Shown piece after piece: positions 47,957 to 57,651 of a stretch of DNA of 64,000 nt. The stretch is taken from positions 682,001-746,000 of the forward strand of contig CAWFFO010000011.1 of NCBI GenBank assembly GCA_963815135.1, in the 5' to 3' direction. Position 1 is the stretch's first letter, and every line of letters starts with the position of its first letter. The position numbers and the translations under genes are program-made. The stretch comes from CAIWTU01 sp963815135 (lineage in GTDB: Bacteria; Desulfobacterota; Desulfuromonadia; Geobacterales; Geobacteraceae). A model generated the notes under the pieces. That model saw nothing but the letters and a program-made list of their open reading frames with translations. It did no database searches and had not been told where the DNA came from.

Positions 47957-48946
47957 TTGGCTAAAAACAACAGGACTATAAAAAATAACAGGAAAAAGGG
48001 CGGTGGTCGCAGGCCTCTGGTTTCATTGCTGCTGGTCGTAATATTGATTGCCCTGGCGTTCTTCCTGCTGGAAAAACTGAAAAAGCCCGTACCGGAAAAA
48101 CCGGTTCCTGTCCCACCGCCTGCAAAGATTGAAAAGCCGCATGTTTTACATGAAAAACCGGCCGTCAGGCAAGAGAACTATACCTCGGCAGTCACGCTGC
48201 CTCATGCCGGAAAGCCGGCGGTAAAGCATCCTGCCGAAATTCCGGCGGTCAGTCGTCCTGAAAAACCTTTACCGGAAATCCTGACCGGTACTGTAGCCAT
48301 AATTATCGACGACATGGGAAGCAGCGTGCGAGAAGCAGAACAGTTGACGGCCATCGGCGTTCCGCTGACTTTTTCTGTAATTCCCGGACTTGGAAAGTCC
48401 AGGGAGGTCGCGGAATTTGTCCATGATCACGCATATGAAGTAATGATTCACATGCCTATGGAACCCCTCGACTATCCCCGCAGGCATCTGGAGAAAAACG
48501 GTCTTCTCGTCTCGGAAAGTGATTCAGAGATTGAAAAGCAGGTTGACGACTATATGCGGGAAGTTCCCTATGCAGTCGGGGCCAACAACCACATGGGGTC
48601 GCGCTTCACTGAAAATGACGGTAAAATGAGGGATGTCCTGCAGGTGTTGCAGACAAAAGACATGTTCTTCATAGACAGCATGACAACTCCCAAGTCAGTC
48701 GGGGCCAAGGTGGCCAGGGAAATGGGAGTCAGAACTGCCTCCAGGAATGTTTTTCTCGATAATGTGCAGGATGTCGCGGCCATCAGGAAGCAGTTGCGGG
48801 AAGTGACCAGGGTTGCCGCGAAAAGGGGGAGTGCCATTGCCATCTGCCACCCCCACAAGGCAACCATTGAGGCGCTTACGGAGGAGCTACCGCTTCTGAA
48901 GAAGGAGGGGATCAGATTCGTCAGTGTGTCGAAACTGGTGAGGTGA
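47957..48946 (+). CDS. YibQ-like divergent polysaccharide deacetylase
   Basis: A 329-residue membrane-anchored or exported protein: basic N-terminus, one helix (LVSLLLVVILIALAFFLL), a Pro/Lys-rich periplasmic linker of about 60 residues, then the divergent polysaccharide deacetylase domain (AIIIDDMGSS, PLTFSVIPG, EVMIHMPMEP, NNHMGSRFTEN, FFIDSMTTP, AICHPHKAT). The two adjacent Asp residues and the HxH-type motifs are kept, so metal-dependent hydrolysis is plausible; the substrate is unknown. TTG start after AAAGGAG. Confidence 0.87.
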   Translation: MAKNNRTIKNNRKKGGGRRPLVSLLLVVILIALAFFLLEKLKKPVPEKPVPVPPPAKIEKPHVLHEKPAVRQENYTSAVTLPHAGKPAVKHPAEIPAVSRPEKPLPEILTGTVAIIIDDMGSSVREAEQLTAIGVPLTFSVIPGLGKSREVAEFVHDHAYEVMIHMPMEPLDYPRRHLEKNGLLVSESDSEIEKQVDDYMREVPYAVGANNHMGSRFTENDGKMRDVLQVLQTKDMFFIDSMTTPKSVGAKVAREMGVRTASRNVFLDNVQDVAAIRKQLREVTRVAAKRGSAIAICHPHKATIEALTEELPLLKKEGIRFVSVSKLVR

Positions 48947-48962
48947 CAAGAAGCAAGGTAGG

Positions 48963-48990
48963 AAGGGGTAAGGGGTAAGGGGTAAGGCAG
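48963..48990. repeat. short GGGGTAA tandem repeat
   Basis: Three direct copies of the heptamer GGGGTAA, between the deacetylase stop and the convergent ATPase stop. Probably simple sequence. Confidence 0.6.
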
Positions 48991-48997
48991 GCTGTCG

Positions 48998-50392
48998 CTA
49001 CCCCCCGCTTATCACCTGGTCCGTGAGTTGTCTCATCAGCTTTACGAAGGGTTTGTGGTTTTCTTCCTGGAGAATGGATTCAGGGGCACCGGGTCGGATG
49101 GGGCAGACAACGAGTACTGCATCGCGCATTCCGCCGACGGAGTCACCGAGCGTCTCTGTCATGAAGGGAAAGAGCCCGTTTTTACCTTTGTCGGGAGAGC
49201 CGGTGTTGCCGAGTGGAAGGGCCTTTTTCGCAAGCATGTCTCCCCTGATGCTGAACCGGTAGAATTCGGCAATGGGACCCTGGCCGTTATTTACCGGTCT
49301 GAAAGCGAATACGGATTCTTTTGCCGAATCACGAAACATGACCCTGACCTGCTCATCCGATCCGATTTTGCCGTACAGGTTATAGACTCCGGCCAGCAGG
49401 AAATCGATGAAACAGTCCTCTTCAAGAAATCCGCAAGCCCCTCCGTCGGAAGTTTCATAGTAAAAAGAGCCGCCTGCCGCGGTTTGCCGGTCAAACTGCC
49501 GTTCGCACAATACACAATCGGGTTTGAGCCGGGATATGCGCGCCTGGCAGTTTTCATTTTTCCTTTCTTCTTCCGAAATCAACCATTTGTGGAAATGGAA
49601 TGAGCGGGGTTCGGGGGTGTTCCTTACCTCATCCATGATCTGCCTGGAAAGCTGGATAAACTGGCTGTAAACTTCTGTACCCCGTGCGTGGGTCAACACC
49701 GGATATATTTTACCTTCCGGGTTGGTGTTCAGGCTTTCCACCTTGGGGCTTTTCGAGATAAAGCTATCCATGCAGTGATAACCGCGGTTTATTGCATAGG
49801 CCTTGAGCAGATCTTTCTGGTCCCTGAAAAGTCCATCATATTTGATCCTGGCGTCGATCAGGCAGGGAATAAGGGTCAGGCTTTTCCGGTCCAGGCCACG
49901 CTTGTCGAAAAGTTCGAAGATGTTGCGGCAGTTTTCCAGGCTGGGCATATCCTTGACCGGGACGATCACACGATCCGCTGCGTATAGGGCATTCTGGGTA
50001 AGGATATCGAGTTCCGGCTTGGTATCAATGATGAGAATGCCGGGGATGCGGGAGAGAGCAATGAGCCGCGCCAGCACCATGGGGCCCTTGATCGAGTTCC
50101 TCAGATCGCCCAAAACATTTGACGATGGGATGTAGTTTACTCCATACTGTCCGATATGGAGGAGATCCGAGCCGGGAGTTTCGAGCAGAAAGTCGGCTAT
50201 ATCTCCCCTGGGTGACTGGCCGCTGATCGAAAACATCTTGTCGATGGTAAAGTGGTTGTCCAGGGAAAAGATTGACACCGGAAGGTCCTCGCTGAGGGCC
50301 TTGAGATAAATGGCAAGGTTGGTTGCCAGGGTTGTTTTCCCGACTCCGCCCTTCTCCGATGAAATGGTTATTACATAAGGGTAGTTTTTCAT
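48998..50392 (-). CDS. orphan ParA/MinD-like ATPase with C-terminal extension
   Basis: A 464-residue cytoplasmic protein. The first 250 residues are a deviant-Walker ATPase: SEKGGVGKTTLATNLA, GILIIDTKPELD and RVIVPVKDMPSLEN. The last 190 have no family I recognise; they include one CVLCERQF half-knuckle and acidic stretches. No parB-like gene or parS-like cluster is adjacent, so it is not an ordinary partition locus. It is divergent from xseA across about 90 bases. Could position a cell-surface or signalling complex; that is inference only. Confidence 0.82.
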   Translation of the reverse strand: MKNYPYVITISSEKGGVGKTTLATNLAIYLKALSEDLPVSIFSLDNHFTIDKMFSISGQSPRGDIADFLLETPGSDLLHIGQYGVNYIPSSNVLGDLRNSIKGPMVLARLIALSRIPGILIIDTKPELDILTQNALYAADRVIVPVKDMPSLENCRNIFELFDKRGLDRKSLTLIPCLIDARIKYDGLFRDQKDLLKAYAINRGYHCMDSFISKSPKVESLNTNPEGKIYPVLTHARGTEVYSQFIQLSRQIMDEVRNTPEPRSFHFHKWLISEEERKNENCQARISRLKPDCVLCERQFDRQTAAGGSFYYETSDGGACGFLEEDCFIDFLLAGVYNLYGKIGSDEQVRVMFRDSAKESVFAFRPVNNGQGPIAEFYRFSIRGDMLAKKALPLGNTGSPDKGKNGLFPFMTETLGDSVGGMRDAVLVVCPIRPGAPESILQEENHKPFVKLMRQLTDQVISGG

Positions 50393-50483
50393 GGAACGGA
50401 TGATAATATAAAGGATGCTCCATGGTCAACGGTTTGTTTGTCGCTGATCAGGGAAGACTTACCGGCGCCGTCGGGAGAATTTT

Positions 50484-51824
50484 TTGCAGCTGTTTGCCGA
50501 AAAACACATATTGACCGTAAGCCGCTTGACGGCCCTGATACGGGGAGTGCTGGAAGAAAATTTCGAACACGTGTGGGTGGAGGGAGAGGTCTCCAATCTT
50601 GCGACACCTTCTTCCGGACACTGTTACTTTACCCTCAAGGACAGCGGGGCGCAGGTGCGCTGCGTGATGTTCCGGGCCTCTTCCCGTGCCTTGAAATTCA
50701 GGCTCCAGAACGGGATGGCCCTTATTATCAAGGGCAGGGTTTCGGTATACGACCAGAGGGGTGAATACCAGCTGGTCGTCGAATACATGGAGCCAAAGGG
50801 TATTGGCGCCCTGCAGCTCGCCTTCATCCAGCTGAAGGAAAAGCTGGCGAAGGAGGGCCTTTTCGACGAAGCCCGCAAAAAGCCCCTGCCGCTGCTGCCG
50901 AATCGTATCGGCATCATAACCTCGGCAACCGGCGCCGCGATCCATGATATCATGAAGATCCTCAGGCGGCGGTATGTCAATGTGGAACTGCTTATTTGTC
51001 CCGTAAAAGTCCAAGGGGAAGGAGCGGCGGAGGAAATAGCCGCGGCATTGCGTAACCTGAACCGGTACGGCAAGGTGGACGTGATAATCGCCGGAAGGGG
51101 TGGAGGCTCTCTTGAGGACCTGTGGCCGTTCAACGAGGAGATCGTTGCCAGGGCAATTTTCGACTCGCGGATTCCGGTTGTGTCTGCGGTGGGACACGAG
51201 ATCGACTATACCATCGCCGATTTTGTTGCCGATCTGAGGGCGCCGACACCTTCGGCTGCCGCTGAACTGGTGGTTAAAAACAAGGCGGAGCTGGCAACTG
51301 CGGTTGACAACCTGTCACGCCGGCTTGAGTTTGCAATGGAGCAGGGGCTCAGGCAACTCCGCAGCAGGATCGACGGCCTGAACAGAGCTGTAAAAGATCC
51401 TGTCATGCTGCTGGGTTATCTCAGCCAGAGGATCGACGACCTCTATGAACGGCTGGACCGCGCTTTAACGACAGGAATGGTACAGCGAAGGGACCGGCTG
51501 GAATCCCTTACCAATCACCTGCGTCTGACAAGCCCGGAAACAGATATGGAGCGCTGCAGGGAAAAACTCCTCAAGCTTGCCGCCGCAATGGAGACGGCGA
51601 TGCGTGGAGTCCTGGACGAAAAACATGAGAAAACGGCAGTGAACGCGGCAAGGCTTCAGGCTCTCTCCCCTCTGGCGACACTTGCGAGGGGCTACTCGGT
51701 TGCCTGCAAGCTCCCTGAAGCCATGATTATCAAAAACAGCAGCCAGATCGACGAGGGTGACAGACTGAAACTTACTTTTCAGCGCGGTTATGCGATATGT
51801 GAGGTGGAGTCTGTCGGCGAATAG
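50484..51824 (+). CDS. xseA: exodeoxyribonuclease VII large subunit
   Basis: Processive single-strand nuclease subunit. N-terminal OB fold (LTVSRLTALIRGVLEENF, VWVEGEVSNL, GHCYFTLKD), then the catalytic core with RIGIITSATGAAIHDI, GRGGGSLEDLWPFN and AVGHEIDYTIADFVAD, then a coiled-coil C-terminus ending with LARGYSVAC. 446 residues. TTG start preceded by GGGAG. The small subunit follows after its own promoter. Confidence 0.95.
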   Translation: MQLFAEKHILTVSRLTALIRGVLEENFEHVWVEGEVSNLATPSSGHCYFTLKDSGAQVRCVMFRASSRALKFRLQNGMALIIKGRVSVYDQRGEYQLVVEYMEPKGIGALQLAFIQLKEKLAKEGLFDEARKKPLPLLPNRIGIITSATGAAIHDIMKILRRRYVNVELLICPVKVQGEGAAEEIAAALRNLNRYGKVDVIIAGRGGGSLEDLWPFNEEIVARAIFDSRIPVVSAVGHEIDYTIADFVADLRAPTPSAAAELVVKNKAELATAVDNLSRRLEFAMEQGLRQLRSRIDGLNRAVKDPVMLLGYLSQRIDDLYERLDRALTTGMVQRRDRLESLTNHLRLTSPETDMERCREKLLKLAAAMETAMRGVLDEKHEKTAVNAARLQALSPLATLARGYSVACKLPEAMIIKNSSQIDEGDRLKLTFQRGYAICEVESVGE

Positions 51825-51868
51825 ACGAAGATGTGAGTTTTCTCCATGGGGTTACCTGCTTGTCAACC

Positions 51869-51896
51869 TTGACTCGTAGTGCCTTGCCTGTATAAT
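51869..51896 (+). promoter_or_regulatory. sigma-70 promoter for xseB-ispA-dxs
   Basis: TTGACT (51869-51874), 16-base spacer, perfect TATAAT (51891-51896). It lies in the 216-base gap after xseA, giving xseB and the isoprenoid genes a separate start. Confidence 0.7.
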
Positions 51897-52040
51897 GGCA
51901 GAATTTGCCGGAATTACCATTTTCTGCCTGGAAGCCTGAATCCGGAGCGGGATCAGGTCATTCCGATATAAACATAAATTTTGAACCATTTTTTTCGTAG
52001 TTTAAGCTGTCCAAGGTCCGAATAAGGGAGAAATTGTCGT

Positions 52041-52292
52041 ATGGCAGCCGAGAAATTCGAAACAGTACTGAAAAAACTGGAAGATGTGGTAAAAAAAATG
52101 GAAAGTGGTGAGCTTTCCCTGGACGAGTCACTGAAGGCTTTCGAGGAGGGCGTCAAATACGCCACTTTCTGTTCCAAGAAACTCGACGAGGCGGAAAGCA
52201 GAGTCGAAATCCTTCTCAGGCGGAAAGACGGCGCGTTCGAAAAAAGAGAATTCCGGGCCGAAGAAGATGACCGGATGACCGGCGACGAGTGA
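52041..52292 (+). CDS. xseB: exodeoxyribonuclease VII small subunit
   Basis: An 83-residue helical subunit: FETVLKKLEDVVKKMESGE, LSLDESLKAFEEGVK and KKLDEAESRVEIL are the family signature. GGGAG is upstream of the ATG. The charged tail after residue 70 is unremarkable. Confidence 0.95.
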   Translation: MAAEKFETVLKKLEDVVKKMESGELSLDESLKAFEEGVKYATFCSKKLDEAESRVEILLRRKDGAFEKREFRAEEDDRMTGDE

Positions 52293-52337
52293 CTTGTGGC
52301 AGGTCTGCTGTAATTAAAAAATCAAGGTGGGGATCCA

Positions 52338-53232
52338 ATGAACTTGAAACAATATCTGAAAGAAAAATGCAGGGTTGTCGATGAAGCCCTGGGAAAATAC
52401 CTGCCGTCGGAAGGCGATCTACCTTCCAGTCTCCATAAGGCGATGCGCTATTCGGTTTTCGCCGGTGGGAAAAGGGTCCGTCCTATCCTGCTCCTTGCAG
52501 CATGCGAGGCAGTGGGAGGCAATTTGGAAGAAGCCATGCCGGCTGCCTGTGCCATGGAAATGATTCACACCTATTCGCTCATTCACGATGATCTGCCGGC
52601 CATGGACAACGATGATTTCAGGCGTGGCAACCCCACCAACCACAAAGTCTTCGGCGAAGCAGTGGCGATTCTGGCCGGTGATGCACTGCTCACCGAAGCA
52701 TTCATTCTGCTGAGCAATCCAGAATTCGGCGCTTCCCTGGCCCCGGCAAAACGTTTGGAGGTAATCGGCGAAATAAGCCGTTGCGCCGGTTCACGCGGCA
52801 TGGTAGGCGGACAGGTGGTGGACATGGAAAGTGAAGGCAAGCCTTCGATTGATCTCGCGACGGTCGAGTATATACATACCCACAAGACCGGCGCGCTGAT
52901 CAAGGCTTCCGTCAGGGCGGGTGCCATGCTTGGCGGCGCGGCAGGGGAAAGCGAAGATGCGCTCGTCAGGTATCGGACAGGCGATAGGCCTTGCTTTCCA
53001 GATTGCCGACGATATTCTGGATATCGAAGGAACCACCGAAGAGATCGGCAAGGATGCCGGCAGCGACCAGGAACGGGGCAAAGCAACCTATCCGGCCGTA
53101 ATCGGTATTTCAGAATCGAAACGACGGGCAGCTGACCTGGTAAATGTCGCCCTGGATGCCCTGTCCGTCTTTGACGCAAAGGCCGATCCTCTGCGGGAAA
53201 TAGCAAACTATATCGTCAAGAGGAAATCATGA
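52338..53232 (+). pseudogene. ispA: farnesyl/geranyl diphosphate synthase with one 1-base insertion
   Basis: Makes C10/C15 isoprenoid diphosphates for quinone and cell-wall carriers. First aspartate-rich motif DDLPAMDNDD, GGKRVRPILLLAA and GGQVVDMES are in the opening frame. Near 52973 (TATCGGACAG) one extra base shifts the frame; removing it gives QAIGLAFQIADDILDIEG with the second Asp-rich motif and a normal C-terminus to 53232. AAGGTGGGG precedes the ATG. The end overlaps the dxs start. The lesion adjoins a block full of similar indels, so sequence error is favoured. Confidence 0.85.
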
Positions 53233-55118
53233 TGCCAAATCTCGACAAAATAAATTCTCCGGCAGACCTGGGGAAACTTTCTCTTCCGGATCTCGTTGAA
53301 CTCGCCGGCGAATTGCGTGAAGAAATAATCACTACCTGCGCGGCCAACGGCGGCCATCTCGCTCCCAGTCTTGGCGTGGTGGAACTGACCATTGCTCTGC
53401 ACCGGGTATTCGAATCACCCGAGGACAAGATCGTCTGGGACGTGGGGCACCAGGCATACGCTCCACAAGCTCCTGACCGGCCGTCGTGACAGGTTTGCGA
53501 CCCTGAGGACCGGGGACGGGATAAGCGGTTTTCCCAAACGGAGCCGAATCATCTCATGATGCCTTCGACACCGGGCATTCCTCCACCTCAATCTCGGCGG
53601 CACTGGGGTTTGCCGTGGCCAGAGACCTGCAGGCGGGCCACAACAAGGTCGATTGCCGTGATCGGGGACGGTTCCATGACCGGCGGCATGGCCTACGAGG
53701 GGTTGAACCATGCCGGGCATCTGAACAGGGACCTGGTGGTAATTCTCAACGACAACGAGATGTCCATCGCGGAGAACGTCGGCGCCCTTTCCAACTTCCT
53801 GAGCCGAACCATAACCAGCGAATTCGTCCACAAGATCAAGAAGGAACTGGAGGGGTTCCTCGAAGGGCTTGATGGCGTCGGCAAGCATGTGCTGAAGATA
53901 GCCAGAAGGCCGAGGAGTCGTTCAAGGGGCTCTTTACGCCCGGCATGCTGTTCGAGGCTTTCGGTTTCGAATATATGGGTCCAATTGATGGTCACAATAT
54001 CGAGTTGCTGATAGGAGACTCTGGAAAAGGTCAAACGTTTTGATGATGCCGGTACTGGTCCATGTCCTGACCAAAAAAGGGAAGGGATATCCGCCGGCGG
54101 AGAGAAAATCCGTCCCTTTTTCACGGAATCGGCCCCTTTGACAGAAAAACCGGCAAGGTACTGAAGGGGAAGGGTGGGGCAGCTTCCTATACCGGCAGTT
54201 TTCGGGGAAGCGATGAAAAAGATCGCCGCCGACGATGACCGGTTGGTGGCCATTACGGCCGCCATGCCGGACGGAACGGGCTTGACCGGATTCGCATGGG
54301 AATTCCCACGCGTTTTTTCGATGTGGGTATCGCTGAACAGCATGGCGTAACGTTTGCTGCAGGCCTGGCCGCGGAAGGATTCCGGCCGGTGTTCGCTGTC
54401 TATTCCACTTTTCTGCAGAGGGCATATGACGAGGTTTTTCATGATGTCTGTCTGCAGAACCTGCCGGTGGTTTTCGCCCTGGACAGGGCGGGGGTAGTGG
54501 GGAGCGACGGTCCCACCCATCACGGAGTATTCGATCTGTCCTATCTGCGCCATCTGCCCAATATGACGCTCATGGCGCCGAAGGACGAGAACGAGCTTCA
54601 GCACATGTTGCAGACCGCAATCAGCCATGACGGGCCTTGTGCGGTCAGGTATCCGCGGGGCAGCGGTTACGGAGTGCCACTGGACCAGGTCTTCATGACT
54701 CTGCCGGTTGGCAGGGGCGAAATTTTGAGGGAAGGGGATGACTGTGCGATCATCGCAGTCGGCACGATGGTTTATCCTGCACTTTCCGCGGCTGATATGC
54801 TTGCGGGGGAAAATTTGCGGCCGGCGGTTGTCAACGCCCGTTTTGTCAAGCCCCTGGACAGGGAACTGATAATTTCCCTTGCCGGAAAAACCGGGATTAT
54901 CATAACTGTCGAGGAGAACGCCCTGCAGGGCGGTTTCGGCACCGCAGTCCTTGAACTCCTGGAAGAGGAAGGGACTTTACGATGTAAGGGTCCTACGCCT
55001 CGGTTTTCCCGACAAATACATCGAGCAGGGTGAACAGAGGGAACTGCGCTCCATGTACGGCCTCGATGCGGAGGGTATCGCCGCAGCGGTAAGGAAATTT
55101 CTGAAGGGACCAGTATAG
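53229..55118 (+). pseudogene. dxs: 1-deoxy-D-xylulose-5-phosphate synthase, frame broken by about ten indels
   Basis: The thiamine-dependent first enzyme of the non-mevalonate isoprenoid pathway. Readable segments, in order across frames: GGHLAPSLGVVELTIALH, KIVWDVGHQAY, DAFDTGHSSTSISAALG, IGDGSMTGGMAYEGLNHAG, PVLVHVLTKKGKGY, FFDVGIAEQHGVTFAAGLA and FALDRAGVVGSDGPTHHG. Frame moves are needed near 53461, 53543, 53650, 53906, 54014, 54050, 54121, 54200, 54305 and 54973 (about eight extra and two missing bases). Stop TAG is at 55116-55118. Such density in an essential gene with well-conserved residues argues for poor sequence. Confidence 0.85.
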
Positions 55119-55271
55119 ATCCATGAATTTGTCATGGGCAATTGCATGAAATCCGTAATCTGATAGTCCCGGATATTTCCCCCTTGGTTTCCATCCCTAA
55201 AGTATCCTGGTACCTGCCTGGACCGGGGATCGGGTCTTTCCCGAATCAAACAGTAATCCTGAAACATTTTC

Positions 55272-55308
55272 GCCCGAACAAAGTAAAAACAGCCAGTTCG
55301 GGCATTTT
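55272..55308 (+). terminator. possible terminator after dxs
   Basis: GCCCGAAC (55272-55279) pairs with GTTCGGGC (55296-55303), followed by ATTTT. The loop is 16 bases and the T-run weak. The rest of the 55119-55434 stretch shows no gene. Confidence 0.45.
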
Positions 55309-55434
55309 ATCCCGAATCGATTGCCTGCCTGAAAACCTTACTGTTTGCTCCGGTAAAGCCCCGATCCCGCTCTTGAAAAAAAGGTTTTTGTGTTTCCTTG
55401 CGGAGACTAAATACAGATTTATTATTTTTTACGG

Positions 55435-55463
55435 TTGACAAGAGGTAAAATGGACGATATAAA
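55435..55463 (+). promoter_or_regulatory. strong sigma-70 promoter of the Rrf2 gene
   Basis: TTGACA (55435-55440), exactly 17 bases, TATAAA (55458-55463): one mismatch from full consensus. Transcription would start near 55470, about 27 bases before the start codon. Autoregulation by the Rrf2 protein is likely but no clear palindrome was picked out. Confidence 0.8.
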
Positions 55464-55496
55464 GAAGACCAAAACGATCCTATTGGTGCTATTGAT

Positions 55497-55907
55497 ATGA
55501 TGGAGTTAACAAGAAAAGGTGAATATGCGATTCGCGGCATCCTGTATCTTGCCTGCCAGCCGCCGGGCAAGGTGGTACTGGTCAGCGAAATAGCCGAGGC
55601 CTCCGATGTCCCGAAAAGCTTCCTGTCGAAGATTTTCCAGAGCTTTGCCAAGTTGGGGCTGGTTGCGTCCTACCGGGGCACCGGCGGAGGGTTCACCCTT
55701 GCCAGGCCGGCGGCTAAAATAACCCTGCGCGAAGTGGTTGAGGCGGTGGAGGGTCCTATCCTGCCAAACCGGTGTCTGCTCGGTCAGGGAACCTGTGATC
55801 GAGATGAAACCTGTTCCGTACATCCTGTGTGGAGAAGGGTGCAGACCGAGGTGGTGGCAATACTTGACGGGATAACCCTGGAGGACCTGGTCCGGGAAAA
55901 AGGGTAA
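55497..55907 (+). CDS. Rrf2/IscR-family transcriptional regulator
   Basis: A 136-residue winged-helix regulator: MELTRKGEYAIRGILYLA, SEIAEASDVPKSFLSKIFQ and GGFTLARPAAKITLREVVEAVEG. Three cysteines (93, 100, 106) are spaced almost as in IscR, so it can probably hold an iron-sulfur cluster and sense redox, NO or Fe-S status. Tandem ATG codons make the start 55497 or 55500. It lies upstream of cydAB in the same direction, so it is a candidate regulator of the oxidase; that link is inferred from position. Confidence 0.9.
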   Translation: MMELTRKGEYAIRGILYLACQPPGKVVLVSEIAEASDVPKSFLSKIFQSFAKLGLVASYRGTGGGFTLARPAAKITLREVVEAVEGPILPNRCLLGQGTCDRDETCSVHPVWRRVQTEVVAILDGITLEDLVREKG

Positions 55908-56300
55908 ACCTGAAAACCGCATTTTCTCACGCAAAATCGCACATAAATACTCTAACCTTGGAAAAACAGTTCAAATTCCGTCTTAGGTTGAATACGTAGA
56001 TCCTGATTTTCTCCTCATCTTTGTAACTTTGTTTGAACAACAGCGGTTATTCTGCTGTATATGTAACGACTATAAGGGATAAAAAAGGTCCAATATGTGT
56101 TAAATGCTGCAGCAAATGCAGCGCAGCTTGAAACGGTCCGGATTTCATAGTTGGACTTTGCCGGTAATCTTGAATAATAAACCAAGTATATTATCATTAA
56201 TTAATCACAGGATACTTTTCTGTCTTGAAATGAAGGATATTCCGCCTGAGCGGTTCCGACGGTCAATCATCAAATCACATGTAGAAAGGAGAAAGTATCA
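55908..56300. other. long leader region of cydAB
   Basis: About 390 AT-rich bases without a gene. TTGAAC at 56033 and TATA-like hexamers near 56058 and 56071 could form a promoter, but spacing is not ideal. Operator sites for the neighbouring Rrf2 protein would be expected here. Confidence 0.4.
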
Positions 56301-57650
56301 ATGGATGTCCTGACGTTGAGCAGGCTGCAGTTTGCCGTAACGAGCATGTTTCATTTCATTTTCGTGCCTCTGACACTGGGCCTTTCCATCCTGGTGGCAT
56401 GGATGGAGACGCGCTATGTGCGCACCGGCAACGAGATGTACCTGAAGATGACGAAGTTCTGGGGGAAGCTTTTTCTGATCAACTTCGCCCTGGGAGTGGT
56501 TACCGGTATCACCATGGAATTCCAGTTCGGCATGAACTGGGCCGAGTACTCCCGCTACGTGGGAGATATCTTCGGCGCGCCTCTGGCCATCGAGGCCACG
56601 ATGGCATTTTTCCTCGAATCGGTATTCATCGGCTCGTGGATCTTCGGCTGGAACAAGGTGTCCAAACGTGTGCATGCCCTGTCCATCTGGCTCGTTGCGA
56701 TCGCCACCAACCTTTCCGCCCTGTGGATATTGCTTGCCAACGGCTGGATGCAGCATCCGGTGGGATATGTGATGAGAAACGGCCGGGCTGAAATGGTCGA
56801 CTTCACAGCGCTTCTCACCAATCCGTACGGCTTGACCAAGTTTGTCCATACGGTCCTGTCCGGTTACATGGTTGCCGCCTTTTTCATCATGGGTGTCTCC
56901 GCGTGGCACCTGATCAGGAAAAATCGTCCCGATTTTTTCAAAACCTCGTTCCGGATGGCTGCTACATTTGCTCTCGTTTCGTCACTCCTGGTTTTCCTTA
57001 CCGGTGACTATTCCGCGGTGCTGGTTGCCAAGACCCAACCGACAAAGTTCGCCGCAATGGAATCCGTCTGGGAAACCAAATCCAACGTGGGCCTCAATCT
57101 CTTTCTCATCCCAAATGAAGCCGGGGAGTGCAACGCTGTTGAGCGCCTATGTATCCCCAACATGGTGAGCTGGCTTGCCTTTCATACCCCCAATGCCGAA
57201 ATCAAGGGACTGAAGGATTTCCCGAAGGATTTGAGACCTCCGGTTACGCCGACTTTCGTAAGTTTCCGTACCATGGTCGGCATCGGTACCCTGATGTCTC
57301 TGCTGGCCCTTATCGGGGTCATCCTTTCACGCTGGGGCAAACTGGAAGACCGGACCTGGTTCTTGCGGATAATGGTCCTGGCGATTCCGCTTCCCTATAT
57401 TGCCGCGCAGCTCGGCTGGATTGTCGCCGAACTCGGCAGGCAACCCTGGATTGTCTACGGTCTGCTCAAGACCTCGGATGCGGTTTCCCGATCCATAAGC
57501 ACGTTTCAGGTTTTCGGATCACTGGCAGGTTTTACTCTCCTGTACGGTACGCTGGGTGTGGTGGATATATACCTGCTGACCCGTTTCGCCAGAAAAGGCC
57601 CGGATGATGATCTGTCGGCAATCATAAAACCAGTGGAAAGGGAGGTCTGA
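56301..57650 (+). CDS. cydA: cytochrome bd quinol oxidase subunit I
   Basis: Reduces oxygen to water with quinol, with high oxygen affinity; gives a Geobacter-like anaerobe oxygen tolerance. About nine helices; LQFAVTSMFHFIFVPLTLG carries the N-terminal haem ligand; GVVTGITMEFQFGMNWAEYS and GRQPWIVYGLLKTSDAVS are signature segments. At 449 residues it has the short Q-loop form. AGAAAGGAG precedes the ATG. Confidence 0.95.
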   Translation: MDVLTLSRLQFAVTSMFHFIFVPLTLGLSILVAWMETRYVRTGNEMYLKMTKFWGKLFLINFALGVVTGITMEFQFGMNWAEYSRYVGDIFGAPLAIEATMAFFLESVFIGSWIFGWNKVSKRVHALSIWLVAIATNLSALWILLANGWMQHPVGYVMRNGRAEMVDFTALLTNPYGLTKFVHTVLSGYMVAAFFIMGVSAWHLIRKNRPDFFKTSFRMAATFALVSSLLVFLTGDYSAVLVAKTQPTKFAAMESVWETKSNVGLNLFLIPNEAGECNAVERLCIPNMVSWLAFHTPNAEIKGLKDFPKDLRPPVTPTFVSFRTMVGIGTLMSLLALIGVILSRWGKLEDRTWFLRIMVLAIPLPYIAAQLGWIVAELGRQPWIVYGLLKTSDAVSRSISTFQVFGSLAGFTLLYGTLGVVDIYLLTRFARKGPDDDLSAIIKPVEREV

Positions 57651-57651
57651 C

